A stretch of 64,000 nucleotides of DNA from Castellaniella hirudinis. Its GTDB lineage: Bacteria > Pseudomonadota > Gammaproteobacteria > Burkholderiales > Burkholderiaceae_B. Positions 7,532 to 15,796 of the stretch are shown here, one piece after another (the stretch's first letter is position 1; every line of letters begins with the position of its first letter). The stretch lies in assembly GCF_042651965.1 (NCBI RefSeq), contig NZ_JBHSDY010000012.1:1-64000 (forward strand), written 5' to 3'. A program made the position numbers and the translations under genes. The notes under the pieces are model-generated. The model ran no database searches. It was not told where the DNA came from and was given only the letters and a program-made list of their open reading frames with translations.

Positions 7532-8833
7532 ATGGGATCGTTGATCACCGCGTTAGCATTACTACTGGTCGGAATGCCGATCGGCCTGGCCTTTGCCTTG
7601 GTTGTGATTCTAGGCAATGCTCATTGGGATTTGGCAGCTTATACGTTGGGTGAGCTGCCGTTTGATGTCATCATTTTATCCCCCTTGATTGCCATTCCGT
7701 TATTCATCCTGGTTGGCGAGTTGATGAATCGAAGTGGATTGACGCGCAGCATTGTTGAGCTAGCCAGCTTCACACTGTATAAGTTGAAGGCGAAATTAGG
7801 GTATGTGCTGATCTTGGCGAGTGGCTTGATGGGGGCTATTACGGGATCATCTGTTGCGACGGTTGCCGCTATGGGGGGAACGCTAGGAGCTGAAATGCGA
7901 AAGCGGAACTATCCCGCACCGTATGCTGCTGCCCTCAATGCTGCAACCGGCTTGCTAGGGGTGTTCATTCCGCCGTCTATCCCCCTGATTCTGTACGGAT
8001 CGATTGTAGAGGTTTCTATCAAGAAGCTTTTTCTGGCATCGATGCTGCCAGGGCTGTTGTGCATGATTGGTTTTGCGTGCGTGCACATGTGGCGATCAAA
8101 GGGTCTGCTGGCAGCAGGTGTAGACGCGGAATCAACAAACCGAGCGATGGAATCCTCGGAACAAAAGTCTTCGACCAAGGATATCAAAAAATGGAAGATC
8201 GTACGGGATCTTCCTGCCTTGGCACTTCCGATCTTGGTGTTGGGCAGTATTTACGGTGGGATAGCGACGCCCACAGAAGCAGCGGGGATTGCCGCCTTGT
8301 ACGCACTCTTGATTATTTTCATAAGAGTGAAAATGCCGCTCAAGCAGAGCATCCAGGGGTTGCATGGCGCCGTGGTGGTGGGAGCTGCCATTTTGACCAT
8401 CATTGCTTTTACGAGCATTTTGAACCGGGCGCTTGTGTTGGAGCAATGGCCGCAGGCCATCTCGGCCAGCACGGTGGCATTGACAGATAATCCGTTGATT
8501 TTTCTGCTGCTCGTAAATGCGGTATTGCTGCTGATTGGGATGTTTATGGAAACCAATGCGGCAACCATGTTGATGGGGCCCTTGTTGGCTCCGGCAGCGC
8601 ATGCTTATGGCATTGATCCGGTGCATTTTGGGGTTTTGTTGGTCATGAATATCGAGATCGGGTTGATTACTCCGCCGCTGGCAGTCAATATTTATGTGGC
8701 GCAGAAGATAAATTCGGCGAACTTGTTGCCGATGTTAAAAGAGCTCATTCCTTTTTTCTGTGTGGCCTTGGCGGTATTGATGGCGGTGACATTTTTTGAG
8801 CCTCTCACAACGTGGTACCACTATCTCGATTAG
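7532..8833 (+). CDS. dctM: TRAP transporter large permease (DctM family)
   Basis: A 433-residue polytopic membrane protein of the DctM/ion-transporter superfamily with about 12 hydrophobic segments. Recognisable family stretches are IPLFILVGELMNRSG near residue 60, GAITGSSVATVAAMGG near residue 95, IPPSIPLILYG near residue 150, ATPTEAAG near residue 245 and EIGLITPPLAVN near residue 380. It forms the transport core with DctQ. The start is preceded by AAAGGGAGC. It ends the RLP/TRAP operon; nothing on the plus strand follows closely. Codon use is more AT-rich than in the housekeeping genes of this window. Confidence 0.9.
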   Translation: MGSLITALALLLVGMPIGLAFALVVILGNAHWDLAAYTLGELPFDVIILSPLIAIPLFILVGELMNRSGLTRSIVELASFTLYKLKAKLGYVLILASGLMGAITGSSVATVAAMGGTLGAEMRKRNYPAPYAAALNAATGLLGVFIPPSIPLILYGSIVEVSIKKLFLASMLPGLLCMIGFACVHMWRSKGLLAAGVDAESTNRAMESSEQKSSTKDIKKWKIVRDLPALALPILVLGSIYGGIATPTEAAGIAALYALLIIFIRVKMPLKQSIQGLHGAVVVGAAILTIIAFTSILNRALVLEQWPQAISASTVALTDNPLIFLLLVNAVLLLIGMFMETNAATMLMGPLLAPAAHAYGIDPVHFGVLLVMNIEIGLITPPLAVNIYVAQKINSANLLPMLKELIPFFCVALAVLMAVTFFEPLTTWYHYLD

Positions 8834-9062
8834 CATCACTAGTAAGCGAGGATTTGTTATCTTCCCCGAACAGGACGACCTGATGCATCCGCATGTGCAG
8901 GATCGTCACGATACCGATATCGCTGTTCGACATCCGGTGCCAGTAGACGGAGTGCTGTTCGTAGTGAAAGGAGTAGCCATTGATGCCGAACTCGGCAGGA
9001 GTGGGATGCGATGGTATCCGGCGGGTTGCGATCCCGTCAAAGGCTGCAAGCAAGTGGCCCAC
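8805..9062 (-). pseudogene. C-terminal remnant of a ParE/RelE-family toxin
   Basis: An 85-residue open frame beginning with GTG. Its middle, with GYSFHYEQHSVYWHRM followed by GIVTILHMRMHQ, matches the end of ParE-type toxins, where a beta strand of the form HxVxYxR precedes the motif I-V-x-I-LH-x-R-M. The N-terminal half of a normal toxin of about 95 residues is missing, no antitoxin gene is adjacent, and the 3' end runs into the opposite strand of dctM. It is therefore read as a decayed toxin gene. It lies directly downstream of the hydrolase-OmpA fusion gene on the same strand. The family call rests on a short stretch. Confidence 0.45.
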
Positions 9063-9087
9063 CTTATTCGACCCAGAAACGATGTGC

Positions 9088-10545
9088 TTATTGCATTAAA
9101 CGGATGATGACTTGATTGTTCTGATTGGCGATCAAATTCCAGGATTTGGCATATCCGCTGGTAGGATAGGGTAGCTCTGCTTCGCTCAGGCCGTAACCTT
9201 TTATATAGATTCGATTTGGTGGCACTCCCTTGCTGACTAAATAAGCTTTCGTCGCCCCGGTCAGCCTTTCGGATAGCTTCTGGGCATAGGCCTCGCTTAA
9301 GTCGTTGGCGCATTTCGAAATGGGACTAGAATCCGGTAGTAATTCGTTTTTATTGTTATGACAGAATTTTCCTGTATGGCCGGATAATATGATGCGGCCA
9401 TTTGGGATGTTGGCTTCATTGTAGCCTGCAATAAATTGATTGAGGGCTTCCTTTGAATTCTGGGTCAGGCTGGAGTGGTCATAATCGAAGACGATGGTAC
9501 TGTCGAGCAATGGCAAACTCTCGCTGAAAGCTGCAAGCCTCGCATCGGCAGGGAGTGCGGCAATTAATCGAGCTTGTCGGTTCCAGGCTTTCAAAGCAGT
9601 TTTTCTCTGCTGCGCAGCAATCTGTTGGATCAGTTGGTATGATGCGGCTTCAGCCTCGGCTTTCTCGGCAAGGGCTTGGCGAGCTACATCGAGCGCATCA
9701 GCTTTTGCTTTCTCGGCATTTGCGCGCTTGGTTTCTTTTTCGCGTAGTTCGCTTTCATAGACTGCTTTGGCACGTGCATCAGCTATTGGCTGTAAATGAA
9801 AGAAGAATACAAGCAAAGAGGGAATGCCTATATAAAATAGTAACTTAATGGGTTCAGCCATCTGCATCGCAGCCAGCAGCAGTCCCTGTGTCGGGCCCAG
9901 TGCCTCTCGTTCATCGATAGGTAAAATTTCATGATTATGGGATGACAGAATTGATATCCAATACATTTCCATAAATTGCACTTCTCTATGCTGCTCAAAG
10001 TAATGGCTGTGTCCACCTCGAAAATATCGATTGATCAGGCAGTGGTTTGTGGTTCCTATGAAGCCAACACGTCCGGCCATGCCTGTAAATAATACGAAAA
10101 ACTGACTCAGGATCAGAGTTTTGTCGTCAACCCCACAGTCATTAACGACACGCTGTACGTACTCGGAATCGATGAGTTGTGCCCAGGGGAAGTCTGACCG
10201 AAGAACACTTCCTGCAAGAAGTACAGTATGAATGCGCTTGCGATATATTGGATCAAGCTTGCGGATACTGAAGCCGACAAGATGAGTTCCAAAGCTGTGC
10301 GCAACCAGATCGATTTGTGCAAGGGGATATTTTGCCAATATGCGGATGAGCTCTCTTCTGAACTGCAGTGTTGCAAGCCATCGAAGCGGTGGAAACAAAA
10401 AGGCTAGCACCGAGAAATATCCATAGCCATAGGTTTCTATCTCAATGGCTGGGCTTTTCCCTTTCAGCTGAGTGGCCAGTCGATGCTGCCATTGTCCATA
10501 GGTTCGAATGCCATGTATCGTCACAATCACGCGATGTGGCTTCAT
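9088..10545 (-). CDS. Alpha/beta hydrolase - membrane helix - coiled coil - OmpA-like fusion protein
   Basis: A 485-residue protein with an unusual mix of parts. Residues 1-215 look like a serine alpha/beta hydrolase: strand VIVTIHGIRT at 6-15 and nucleophile elbow VAHSFG with Ser84. A hydrophobic segment of about 20 residues at 232-250 is a likely membrane helix. Residues 255-320 are a charged Ala/Glu/Lys coiled coil. Residues 335-485 resemble an OmpA-like peptidoglycan-binding domain, with STIVFDYDHSSL, a GRIILSGHTG segment and the closing NRIYIKGYG...NNQVIIRL pattern. No signal peptide is seen, so the hydrolase would face the cytoplasm and the OmpA domain the periplasm. The gene is AT-rich and stands alone apart from the ParE remnant. 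Function unknown; a lipase-like or defence role is a guess. Confidence 0.65.
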   Translation of the reverse strand: MKPHRVIVTIHGIRTYGQWQHRLATQLKGKSPAIEIETYGYGYFSVLAFLFPPLRWLATLQFRRELIRILAKYPLAQIDLVAHSFGTHLVGFSIRKLDPIYRKRIHTVLLAGSVLRSDFPWAQLIDSEYVQRVVNDCGVDDKTLILSQFFVLFTGMAGRVGFIGTTNHCLINRYFRGGHSHYFEQHREVQFMEMYWISILSSHNHEILPIDEREALGPTQGLLLAAMQMAEPIKLLFYIGIPSLLVFFFHLQPIADARAKAVYESELREKETKRANAEKAKADALDVARQALAEKAEAEAASYQLIQQIAAQQRKTALKAWNRQARLIAALPADARLAAFSESLPLLDSTIVFDYDHSSLTQNSKEALNQFIAGYNEANIPNGRIILSGHTGKFCHNNKNELLPDSSPISKCANDLSEAYAQKLSERLTGATKAYLVSKGVPPNRIYIKGYGLSEAELPYPTSGYAKSWNLIANQNNQVIIRLMQ

Positions 10546-10952
10546 GTGGGGGCACCTTTATGAGAGCCAGAAAGTACACAATTTGTTTCGACTGTATTTT
10601 TGCTCAATGTACTGCTATGGCCAAGCCAAAGCCAGCCTATCTATTCCGGTATGGCCTTCGATGCCAAGATGCGCGAGCAGCAGCGCCGCGTCGAGCAAGG
10701 CTGGATTGACGAGGGTGTGGCGTATATGGGCGCTCGCATGAGGACATTCCGGGTCTTGCGTCTGGCCGGAGCTGTCCGCCCCGCGGACCTTCCGCCCGCA
10801 ATCAGGGTTACATCCTTGGGGATTTACCCGTAAATTGTCGTCGTAAAGACAACCCTCGCGTCCAAGGTGTTTCTAGGATAGAAGCCTACGGTCCGACCAG
10901 GCCCTTGCCGGCCCGGGTCGCCACGGATTCCCAAGAAGCGATAGGACGAGGA
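10546..10952 (+). other. Intergenic region with an orphan protein fragment
   Basis: This 407-bp gap separates the divergent hydrolase-OmpA gene from the acyl-CoA ligase gene. An open frame at 10600-10833 contains a protein-like stretch (DAKMREQQRRVEQGWIDEG) but lacks a convincing start and its C-terminus looks random. It may be the tail of a deleted gene; I do not recognise the family. The promoter for the ligase/Liv operon should lie in the right half. The ligase start is preceded by GGACGAGGA. Confidence 0.3.
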
Positions 10953-12890
10953 ATGAAGACGACGTTCCCCCATTTGCTGCTGCATCACGCCGCCCAGCGG
11001 CCGGGCGCGTCGGCGCTGCGCGAGAAGGAATACGGCATCTGGCAGACCTGGAGTTGGCAGGCCGTGGCGGACGAGGTGCGCGCCATGGCCTGCGGCCTGC
11101 GGGCGCTCGGATTCACGCGCGGGCAGAACCTGGCGCTCATCAGCGACAACCGGCCGTACGGCTACATGGGCTTTCTGGCCGCGCAGTGCGCGGGCGGTGT
11201 GTCCATTCCGTTGTACCAGGACGCGGTGGCCGGCGAGATGTCCTTCGTCATCGAGGACGCGCAGATCGCCTTCGCGCTGGCCGAGAACCAGGAGCAGGTC
11301 GACAAGCTGCTGGAAGTGCGCGAGTCCATCGCGGGCCTGGACACTATCATTTACGACGACCCGCGCGGACTGCGCCACTACGGCCAGCCCGGGCTGGTCG
11401 GCATGCAGCAGTTGGTCGAGCGCGGCCGTGTCTGGGACCGCGACCATCCGGGCGCCTGGGAGCAGATGCTGGAGCAGCTCTCGCCCGAGGACGTCACAGT
11501 CATCCTCTACACCTCGGGCACCACCGGCAAGCCCAAGGGCGTGTGTCTGACGCACCAGACCCTCGTCGAGTCGGCGCGCGGCGGCGTGCAGGTGGACCGC
11601 CTGACCGAACACGAGGACGTGGTCTGCTACCTGCCCCCGGCCTGGGTGGGCGACCACCTGTTCTCCTTCGCGCAGTGGCTGGTGGCGGGCTTCACGATCA
11701 ACTGCCCCGAGTCGGCCGGCACGGTGGCCATCGACCTGCGCGAGATCGGACCGACGTATTACTTCGCCCCGCCGCGCATCTTCGAGGGGCTGCTGACCTC
11801 GGTGTCCATCCGCATGGAGGACGCGGCCGCGCCCAAGCGGTGGCTGTTCGAGCGCTGCATGCGGCTCGCGCACCGTGTCGGCCTGGACATCCTGGACGGC
11901 AAGCCGGTCGGCGCCTGGGACCGCCTCAAGTACCGCCTGGCGGACCTGGCCATCTACGGGCCGCTCAAGAACGTGATGGGGCTGTCGCGCATCCGCATTG
12001 CCTACACCGCAGGCGCGGCCATCGGGCCGGACCTGTTCCGGTTCTTCCGTTCGATCGGCGTCAACCTCAAGCAACTGTACGGCCAGACCGAGACCTGCGC
12101 CTACGTCTGCCTGCAGCGCGACGGCGAGGTGCAGATCGAAAGCGTGGGCAAGCCCGCGCCCGGGATCGAGCTGAAGATCGCCGACAACGGCGAGGTGCTG
12201 GTGCGCGGCATCTCGATCTTCAAGGAATACTACAAGCGACCGGACGCCACCGCCGAGGTGATCGACGCGCAGGGGTTCTTCCACACCGGCGATGCCGGCC
12301 TGATCGACAGCCAGGGCAACTTGCGCATCATCGACCGCGCCAAGGACGTGGGCCGCACCAACGGGGGCGCGATGTTCGCGCCCAACTACATCGAGAACAA
12401 GCTCAAGTTCTTCGCCTACATCAAGGAGGCGGTGTGCTTTGGCGATCAGCGCGATCAGGTCTGCGCCTTCCTGAACATCGACTACGAAGCCGTGGGCAAC
12501 TGGGCCGAGCGCCAGGGCATCCCCTATGGCGGCTACGTGGACCTGGCGGCCAAGCCCCAGGTGCTGGCGCTGATGAGCGAGTGCGTGGCCAAGGTCAACG
12601 CCGACCTGGCCGCCGAGGAAGGCATGGAGAGCACGCAGATCGCGCGCTTCCTGGTGCTGCACAAGGAGTTCGACCCCGATGACGACGAACTCACGCGCAC
12701 GCGCAAGGTGCGCCGCGGCTTCATTGCCGACAAGTACGGCGTGCTGATCGACGCGCTGTATGGCGGCAAGACCGAACAGTTCATCGAGACGCAGGTGAAG
12801 TTCGAGGACGGGCGCACCGGCGTGGTGAGCGCCACGCTCGTCATCGTCGACGCCAAGACATTCCCGGCCGCGGTACGCGCGGCCGCCTGA
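10953..12890 (+). CDS. AMP-dependent long-chain acyl-CoA synthetase family protein
   Basis: A 645-residue ANL-superfamily adenylating enzyme. The ATP/AMP motif YTSGTTGKPKG lies near residue 185, the acyl-adenylate motif YGQTETCAY near 375, and the adenylate-ribose motif FHTGDAGLID with following RAKD near 445-465. The long C-terminal part with VCAFLNIDYEAVGNW is typical of FadD15-like enzymes of 600-650 residues. It activates a carboxylic acid to the CoA thioester. It heads a co-directional cluster with a complete branched-chain-type ABC transporter and a second ligase-like gene, an arrangement common in Burkholderiales and thought to serve uptake and activation of an aromatic or aliphatic acid. 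ATG 10953 has a good ribosome site; the longer frame from 10905 does not. Confidence 0.85.
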   Translation: MKTTFPHLLLHHAAQRPGASALREKEYGIWQTWSWQAVADEVRAMACGLRALGFTRGQNLALISDNRPYGYMGFLAAQCAGGVSIPLYQDAVAGEMSFVIEDAQIAFALAENQEQVDKLLEVRESIAGLDTIIYDDPRGLRHYGQPGLVGMQQLVERGRVWDRDHPGAWEQMLEQLSPEDVTVILYTSGTTGKPKGVCLTHQTLVESARGGVQVDRLTEHEDVVCYLPPAWVGDHLFSFAQWLVAGFTINCPESAGTVAIDLREIGPTYYFAPPRIFEGLLTSVSIRMEDAAAPKRWLFERCMRLAHRVGLDILDGKPVGAWDRLKYRLADLAIYGPLKNVMGLSRIRIAYTAGAAIGPDLFRFFRSIGVNLKQLYGQTETCAYVCLQRDGEVQIESVGKPAPGIELKIADNGEVLVRGISIFKEYYKRPDATAEVIDAQGFFHTGDAGLIDSQGNLRIIDRAKDVGRTNGGAMFAPNYIENKLKFFAYIKEAVCFGDQRDQVCAFLNIDYEAVGNWAERQGIPYGGYVDLAAKPQVLALMSECVAKVNADLAAEEGMESTQIARFLVLHKEFDPDDDELTRTRKVRRGFIADKYGVLIDALYGGKTEQFIETQVKFEDGRTGVVSATLVIVDAKTFPAAVRAAA

Positions 12891-12906
12891 CGCAGGGCCT
12901 ACCGGC

Positions 12907-13692
12907 ATGACCAGCAAGAAGATCGGCGACGTCCTCCTCGACGTGAAGAACATCAGCCTGCGCTTTGGCGGCGTGCAGGCGCTGACCGACATCTCGTTCG
13001 ACGTGCGCGAGCACGAGATCCGCGCCATCATCGGCCCCAACGGCGCGGGCAAGAGCTCCATGCTCAACTGCATCAACGGCGTGTACACGCCCCGCGAAGG
13101 CACCATCACCTTCTGCGGCAAGACCTTCAGCCACATGAACCCGCGCCAGGTGGCCGAGATGGGCGTGGCGCGCACCTTCCAGAACCTGGCGTTGTTCAAG
13201 GGCATGAGCGTGATCGACAACATCATGACCGGGCGCAACCTCAAGATCAAAAGCAACCTGCTGCTGCAAGCGCTGCGCTGGGGCCCGGCCGGGCGCGAGG
13301 AGATCGCGCACCGCGCGGCGGTGGAGCGCATCATCGACTTCCTGGAAATCCAGGCCTACCGCAAGATCCCGGTGGGCCAGTTGCCCTACGGCCTGCAAAA
13401 GCGCGTCGACCTGGGCCGCGCCCTGGCCATGGGGCCGCGCATGCTGCTGCTGGACGAGCCCATGGCCGGCATGAACGTCGAGGAGAAGCAGGACATGTGC
13501 CGCTTCATCCTGGACGTGAACGACGAGTTCGGCACCACCATCGTGCTCATCGAGCACGACATGGGCGTGGTGATGGACATCAGCGACCGCGTCGTGGTGC
13601 TGGACTATGGCAAGAAGATCGGCGATGGCGCGCCGGACGAGGTGCAGCACAGCGAAGAAGTCATCCGCGCCTACCTGGGCACAGCGGCTTGA
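12907..13692 (+). CDS. livG: HAAT-family ABC transporter ATP-binding protein (LivG-like)
   Basis: A 261-residue ABC ATPase. Walker A is GPNGAGKSS near residue 42, the ABC signature is represented by the region LPYGLQKRVDLGRAL near 160, Walker B is MLLLDEPMAGM near 180 and the switch histidine follows in LIEHDMGVV. The degenerate signature and the C-terminal extension are typical of the branched-chain amino acid (HAAT) class. It follows the ligase gene by 16 bp and precedes livH, livM, the binding protein and livF. With those it forms an importer whose substrate is probably an acid handled by the neighbouring ligases rather than leucine. Confidence 0.88.
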   Translation: MTSKKIGDVLLDVKNISLRFGGVQALTDISFDVREHEIRAIIGPNGAGKSSMLNCINGVYTPREGTITFCGKTFSHMNPRQVAEMGVARTFQNLALFKGMSVIDNIMTGRNLKIKSNLLLQALRWGPAGREEIAHRAAVERIIDFLEIQAYRKIPVGQLPYGLQKRVDLGRALAMGPRMLLLDEPMAGMNVEEKQDMCRFILDVNDEFGTTIVLIEHDMGVVMDISDRVVVLDYGKKIGDGAPDEVQHSEEVIRAYLGTAA

Positions 13693-13705
13693 GACGGAGA
13701 CGGGC

Positions 13706-14635
13706 ATGGGATTTTTTCTTGAAACCCTGATTGGCGGCCTGATGACCGGCGTGCTGTATTCGCTGGTCGCGCTGGGCTTCGTGCTGATCTACAAGGCTTC
13801 CGGCGTGTTCAATTTCGCGCAGGGTGTGATGGTGCTGTTCGCGGCGCTGGCCATGGCGCGCCTATCCGAATGGATACCGCAGTGGACAGGGCTGGAAAGC
13901 AAGGTGCTCGCCAATGTGCTGGCGTTCGCCGTCGCCGCCGCGCTGATGTTCGTCCTGGCCTGGCTGATCGAGCGCCTGGTGCTGCGCCATCTGGTGAGCC
14001 AGCCCGAGGCCACGCTGCTCATGGCCACCATCGGCATCGGCTTCTTTTTAGAAGGCTTCGGCCAGTCGGTGTTCGGCAGCAACGTCTACAACATCGACAT
14101 CGGCATGCCCAAGGATCCCATCTTCGTCCTGGAGGGCCTGTTCGAGGGCGGCATCCTCATCGATTCGCAGGAACTCGTGGCGGCGCTGATTGCCACGCTG
14201 CTGGTGGCGGCGCTGGTGCTGTTCTTCCAGAAAACGTCCACCGGCCGGGCGCTGCGCGCCGTCGCCGACGATCACCAGGCCGCGCAGTCGGTGGGCGTTC
14301 CTCTGGCGCGCATGTGGGTCATCGTCTGGTTCGTCGCGGGCCTGAGCGCCCTCGTGGCCGGCATGGTCTGGGGCAGCAAGCTGGGGGTGCAGTTTTCCAT
14401 CTCCACCCTGGCGCTGCGCGCGCTGCCCGTGGTGATCCTGGGCGGGCTGACCTCGGTGTCCGGCGCCATCGTCGCGGGCCTGATCGTGGGCGCGGGCGAA
14501 AAGCTCTCGGAAATCTACCTGGGCCCCTTCATCGGCGGCGGGATCGAGGTCTGGTTCGCCTATGTGCTGGCCCTGGTGGTGCTGCTGATCCGGCCCCAGG
14601 GCTTGTTCGGCGAAAAAATCATTGATCGCGTATGA
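13706..14635 (+). CDS. livH: HAAT-family ABC transporter permease (LivH-like)
   Basis: A 309-residue membrane protein with about eight hydrophobic segments, starting with FLETLIGGLMTGVLYSLVAL, the standard LivH opening. Conserved stretches include GFVLIYKASGVFNFAQG and, in the second half, LRAVADDHQAAQSVGV, the coupling loop that contacts the ATPase, and GLTSVSGAIVAGLIVG. ATG 13706 follows 14 bp after livG. An in-frame extension back to 13607 lies inside livG and is not used. Confidence 0.88.
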   Translation: MGFFLETLIGGLMTGVLYSLVALGFVLIYKASGVFNFAQGVMVLFAALAMARLSEWIPQWTGLESKVLANVLAFAVAAALMFVLAWLIERLVLRHLVSQPEATLLMATIGIGFFLEGFGQSVFGSNVYNIDIGMPKDPIFVLEGLFEGGILIDSQELVAALIATLLVAALVLFFQKTSTGRALRAVADDHQAAQSVGVPLARMWVIVWFVAGLSALVAGMVWGSKLGVQFSISTLALRALPVVILGGLTSVSGAIVAGLIVGAGEKLSEIYLGPFIGGGIEVWFAYVLALVVLLIRPQGLFGEKIIDRV

Positions 14636-14658
14636 CCCGGGATTGAAGGAAATACACC

Positions 14659-15735
14659 ATGCTCTACCGCGAAAACGGCCAATTCAAGACCAACTACCGC
14701 TCGGACCAGCAGATCTTTCCCATCCGGCAAGACCGCATCGTCATGCTCATGCTGCTGGTCCTGGTGTTCGTCGTGGTGCCGTTCACCGCCGGCAGCTACC
14801 TGTTTTCCGCGATCCTGATCCCGGTGGTCATCCTCGCGCTGGCGGCGCTGGGCACCAACATCCTGATCGGCTACTGCGGACAGATCTCGCTGGGCTCGGG
14901 CGCCTTCATGGCCGTGGGCGCCTACGGCGCCTACAACGCCATCATGCGCATCCCCGGCATGCCGCTCCTCGGCGCGCTGCTGCTGGGCGGCATCGCTGCG
15001 GCCGTTTTCGGCGTGCTGTTCGGCCTGCCCAGCCTGCGCGTCAAGGGGTTGTACCTGGCGGTGACGACGCTGGCCGCGCAGTTCTTCGCCGATTGGATGT
15101 TCTACCGCGTCAAGTGGTTCACCATGGACAGCCCGTCCATCTCGGTGGCCGCGCCCGATCTGAGCATCTTCGGTGTGTCGCTGGAGAGTTACCCCGCCAA
15201 ATACCTGTTCTGCCTGACGCTGCTGGCGGTTCTGGCCCTGGCCGCCAAGAACCTGGTGCGCGGCGCCATCGGACGCGAATGGATGGCCATCCGCGACATG
15301 GACGTGGCCGCCACCGTCGTCGGCATACGCCCGGTCTATGCCAAGCTCACCGCGTTTGCGGTCAGCAGCTTCATCATCGGCGTCGCGGGCGCCCTCTGGG
15401 GCTTCTTTTACCTGGGCTCCTGGGAGCCCGCGGCCTTCGGCCTGAACATGTCGCTGGAACTCCTGTTCATGGTCATCATCGGCGGGCTGGGCTCCATCAT
15501 GGGCAATTTCATCGGCGCCGCCTTCATGGTGGTCCTGCCCATCCTGATCCGCCTGGTCCTGCCCGCGCTGGGCGAACTGGTGGGCCTGCCGCTGGGCACG
15601 GCGGCCGCCGCGCACCTGGAACTGATGCTGTTCGGCGTGCTCATCGTCTGGTTTCTCATCGTGGAGCCGCACGGGCTGGCGCGCCTGTGGTCCACCGGCA
15701 AGCAGAAGTTGCGTCTGTGGCCCTTCCCTCATTAA
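14659..15735 (+). CDS. livM: HAAT-family ABC transporter permease (LivM-like)
   Basis: A 358-residue permease with eight or more hydrophobic segments. LivM features are LGTNILIGYCGQISLG near residue 75, LRVKGLYLAVTTLAAQ near 125, the coupling loop GREWMAIRDMDVAATVVGI near 210 and IGGLGSIMGNFIGAAF near 275. It is the partner of the LivH subunit encoded 24 bp upstream and completes the membrane core. The N-terminal 30 residues are longer and more polar than in many LivM proteins. Confidence 0.88.
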   Translation: MLYRENGQFKTNYRSDQQIFPIRQDRIVMLMLLVLVFVVVPFTAGSYLFSAILIPVVILALAALGTNILIGYCGQISLGSGAFMAVGAYGAYNAIMRIPGMPLLGALLLGGIAAAVFGVLFGLPSLRVKGLYLAVTTLAAQFFADWMFYRVKWFTMDSPSISVAAPDLSIFGVSLESYPAKYLFCLTLLAVLALAAKNLVRGAIGREWMAIRDMDVAATVVGIRPVYAKLTAFAVSSFIIGVAGALWGFFYLGSWEPAAFGLNMSLELLFMVIIGGLGSIMGNFIGAAFMVVLPILIRLVLPALGELVGLPLGTAAAAHLELMLFGVLIVWFLIVEPHGLARLWSTGKQKLRLWPFPH

Positions 15736-15796
15736 GAGCGAGGCGCACGGATTCAGTGGTTTTTTACCCTGGTAGCACACTACGAAGGAGACAAGC

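Noticed and set aside
10824..13334. 836-residue minus-strand open frame opposite the ligase and livG genes
   Set aside because: It is antisense to two well-supported genes, has low-complexity GC-driven composition and no recognisable domain.
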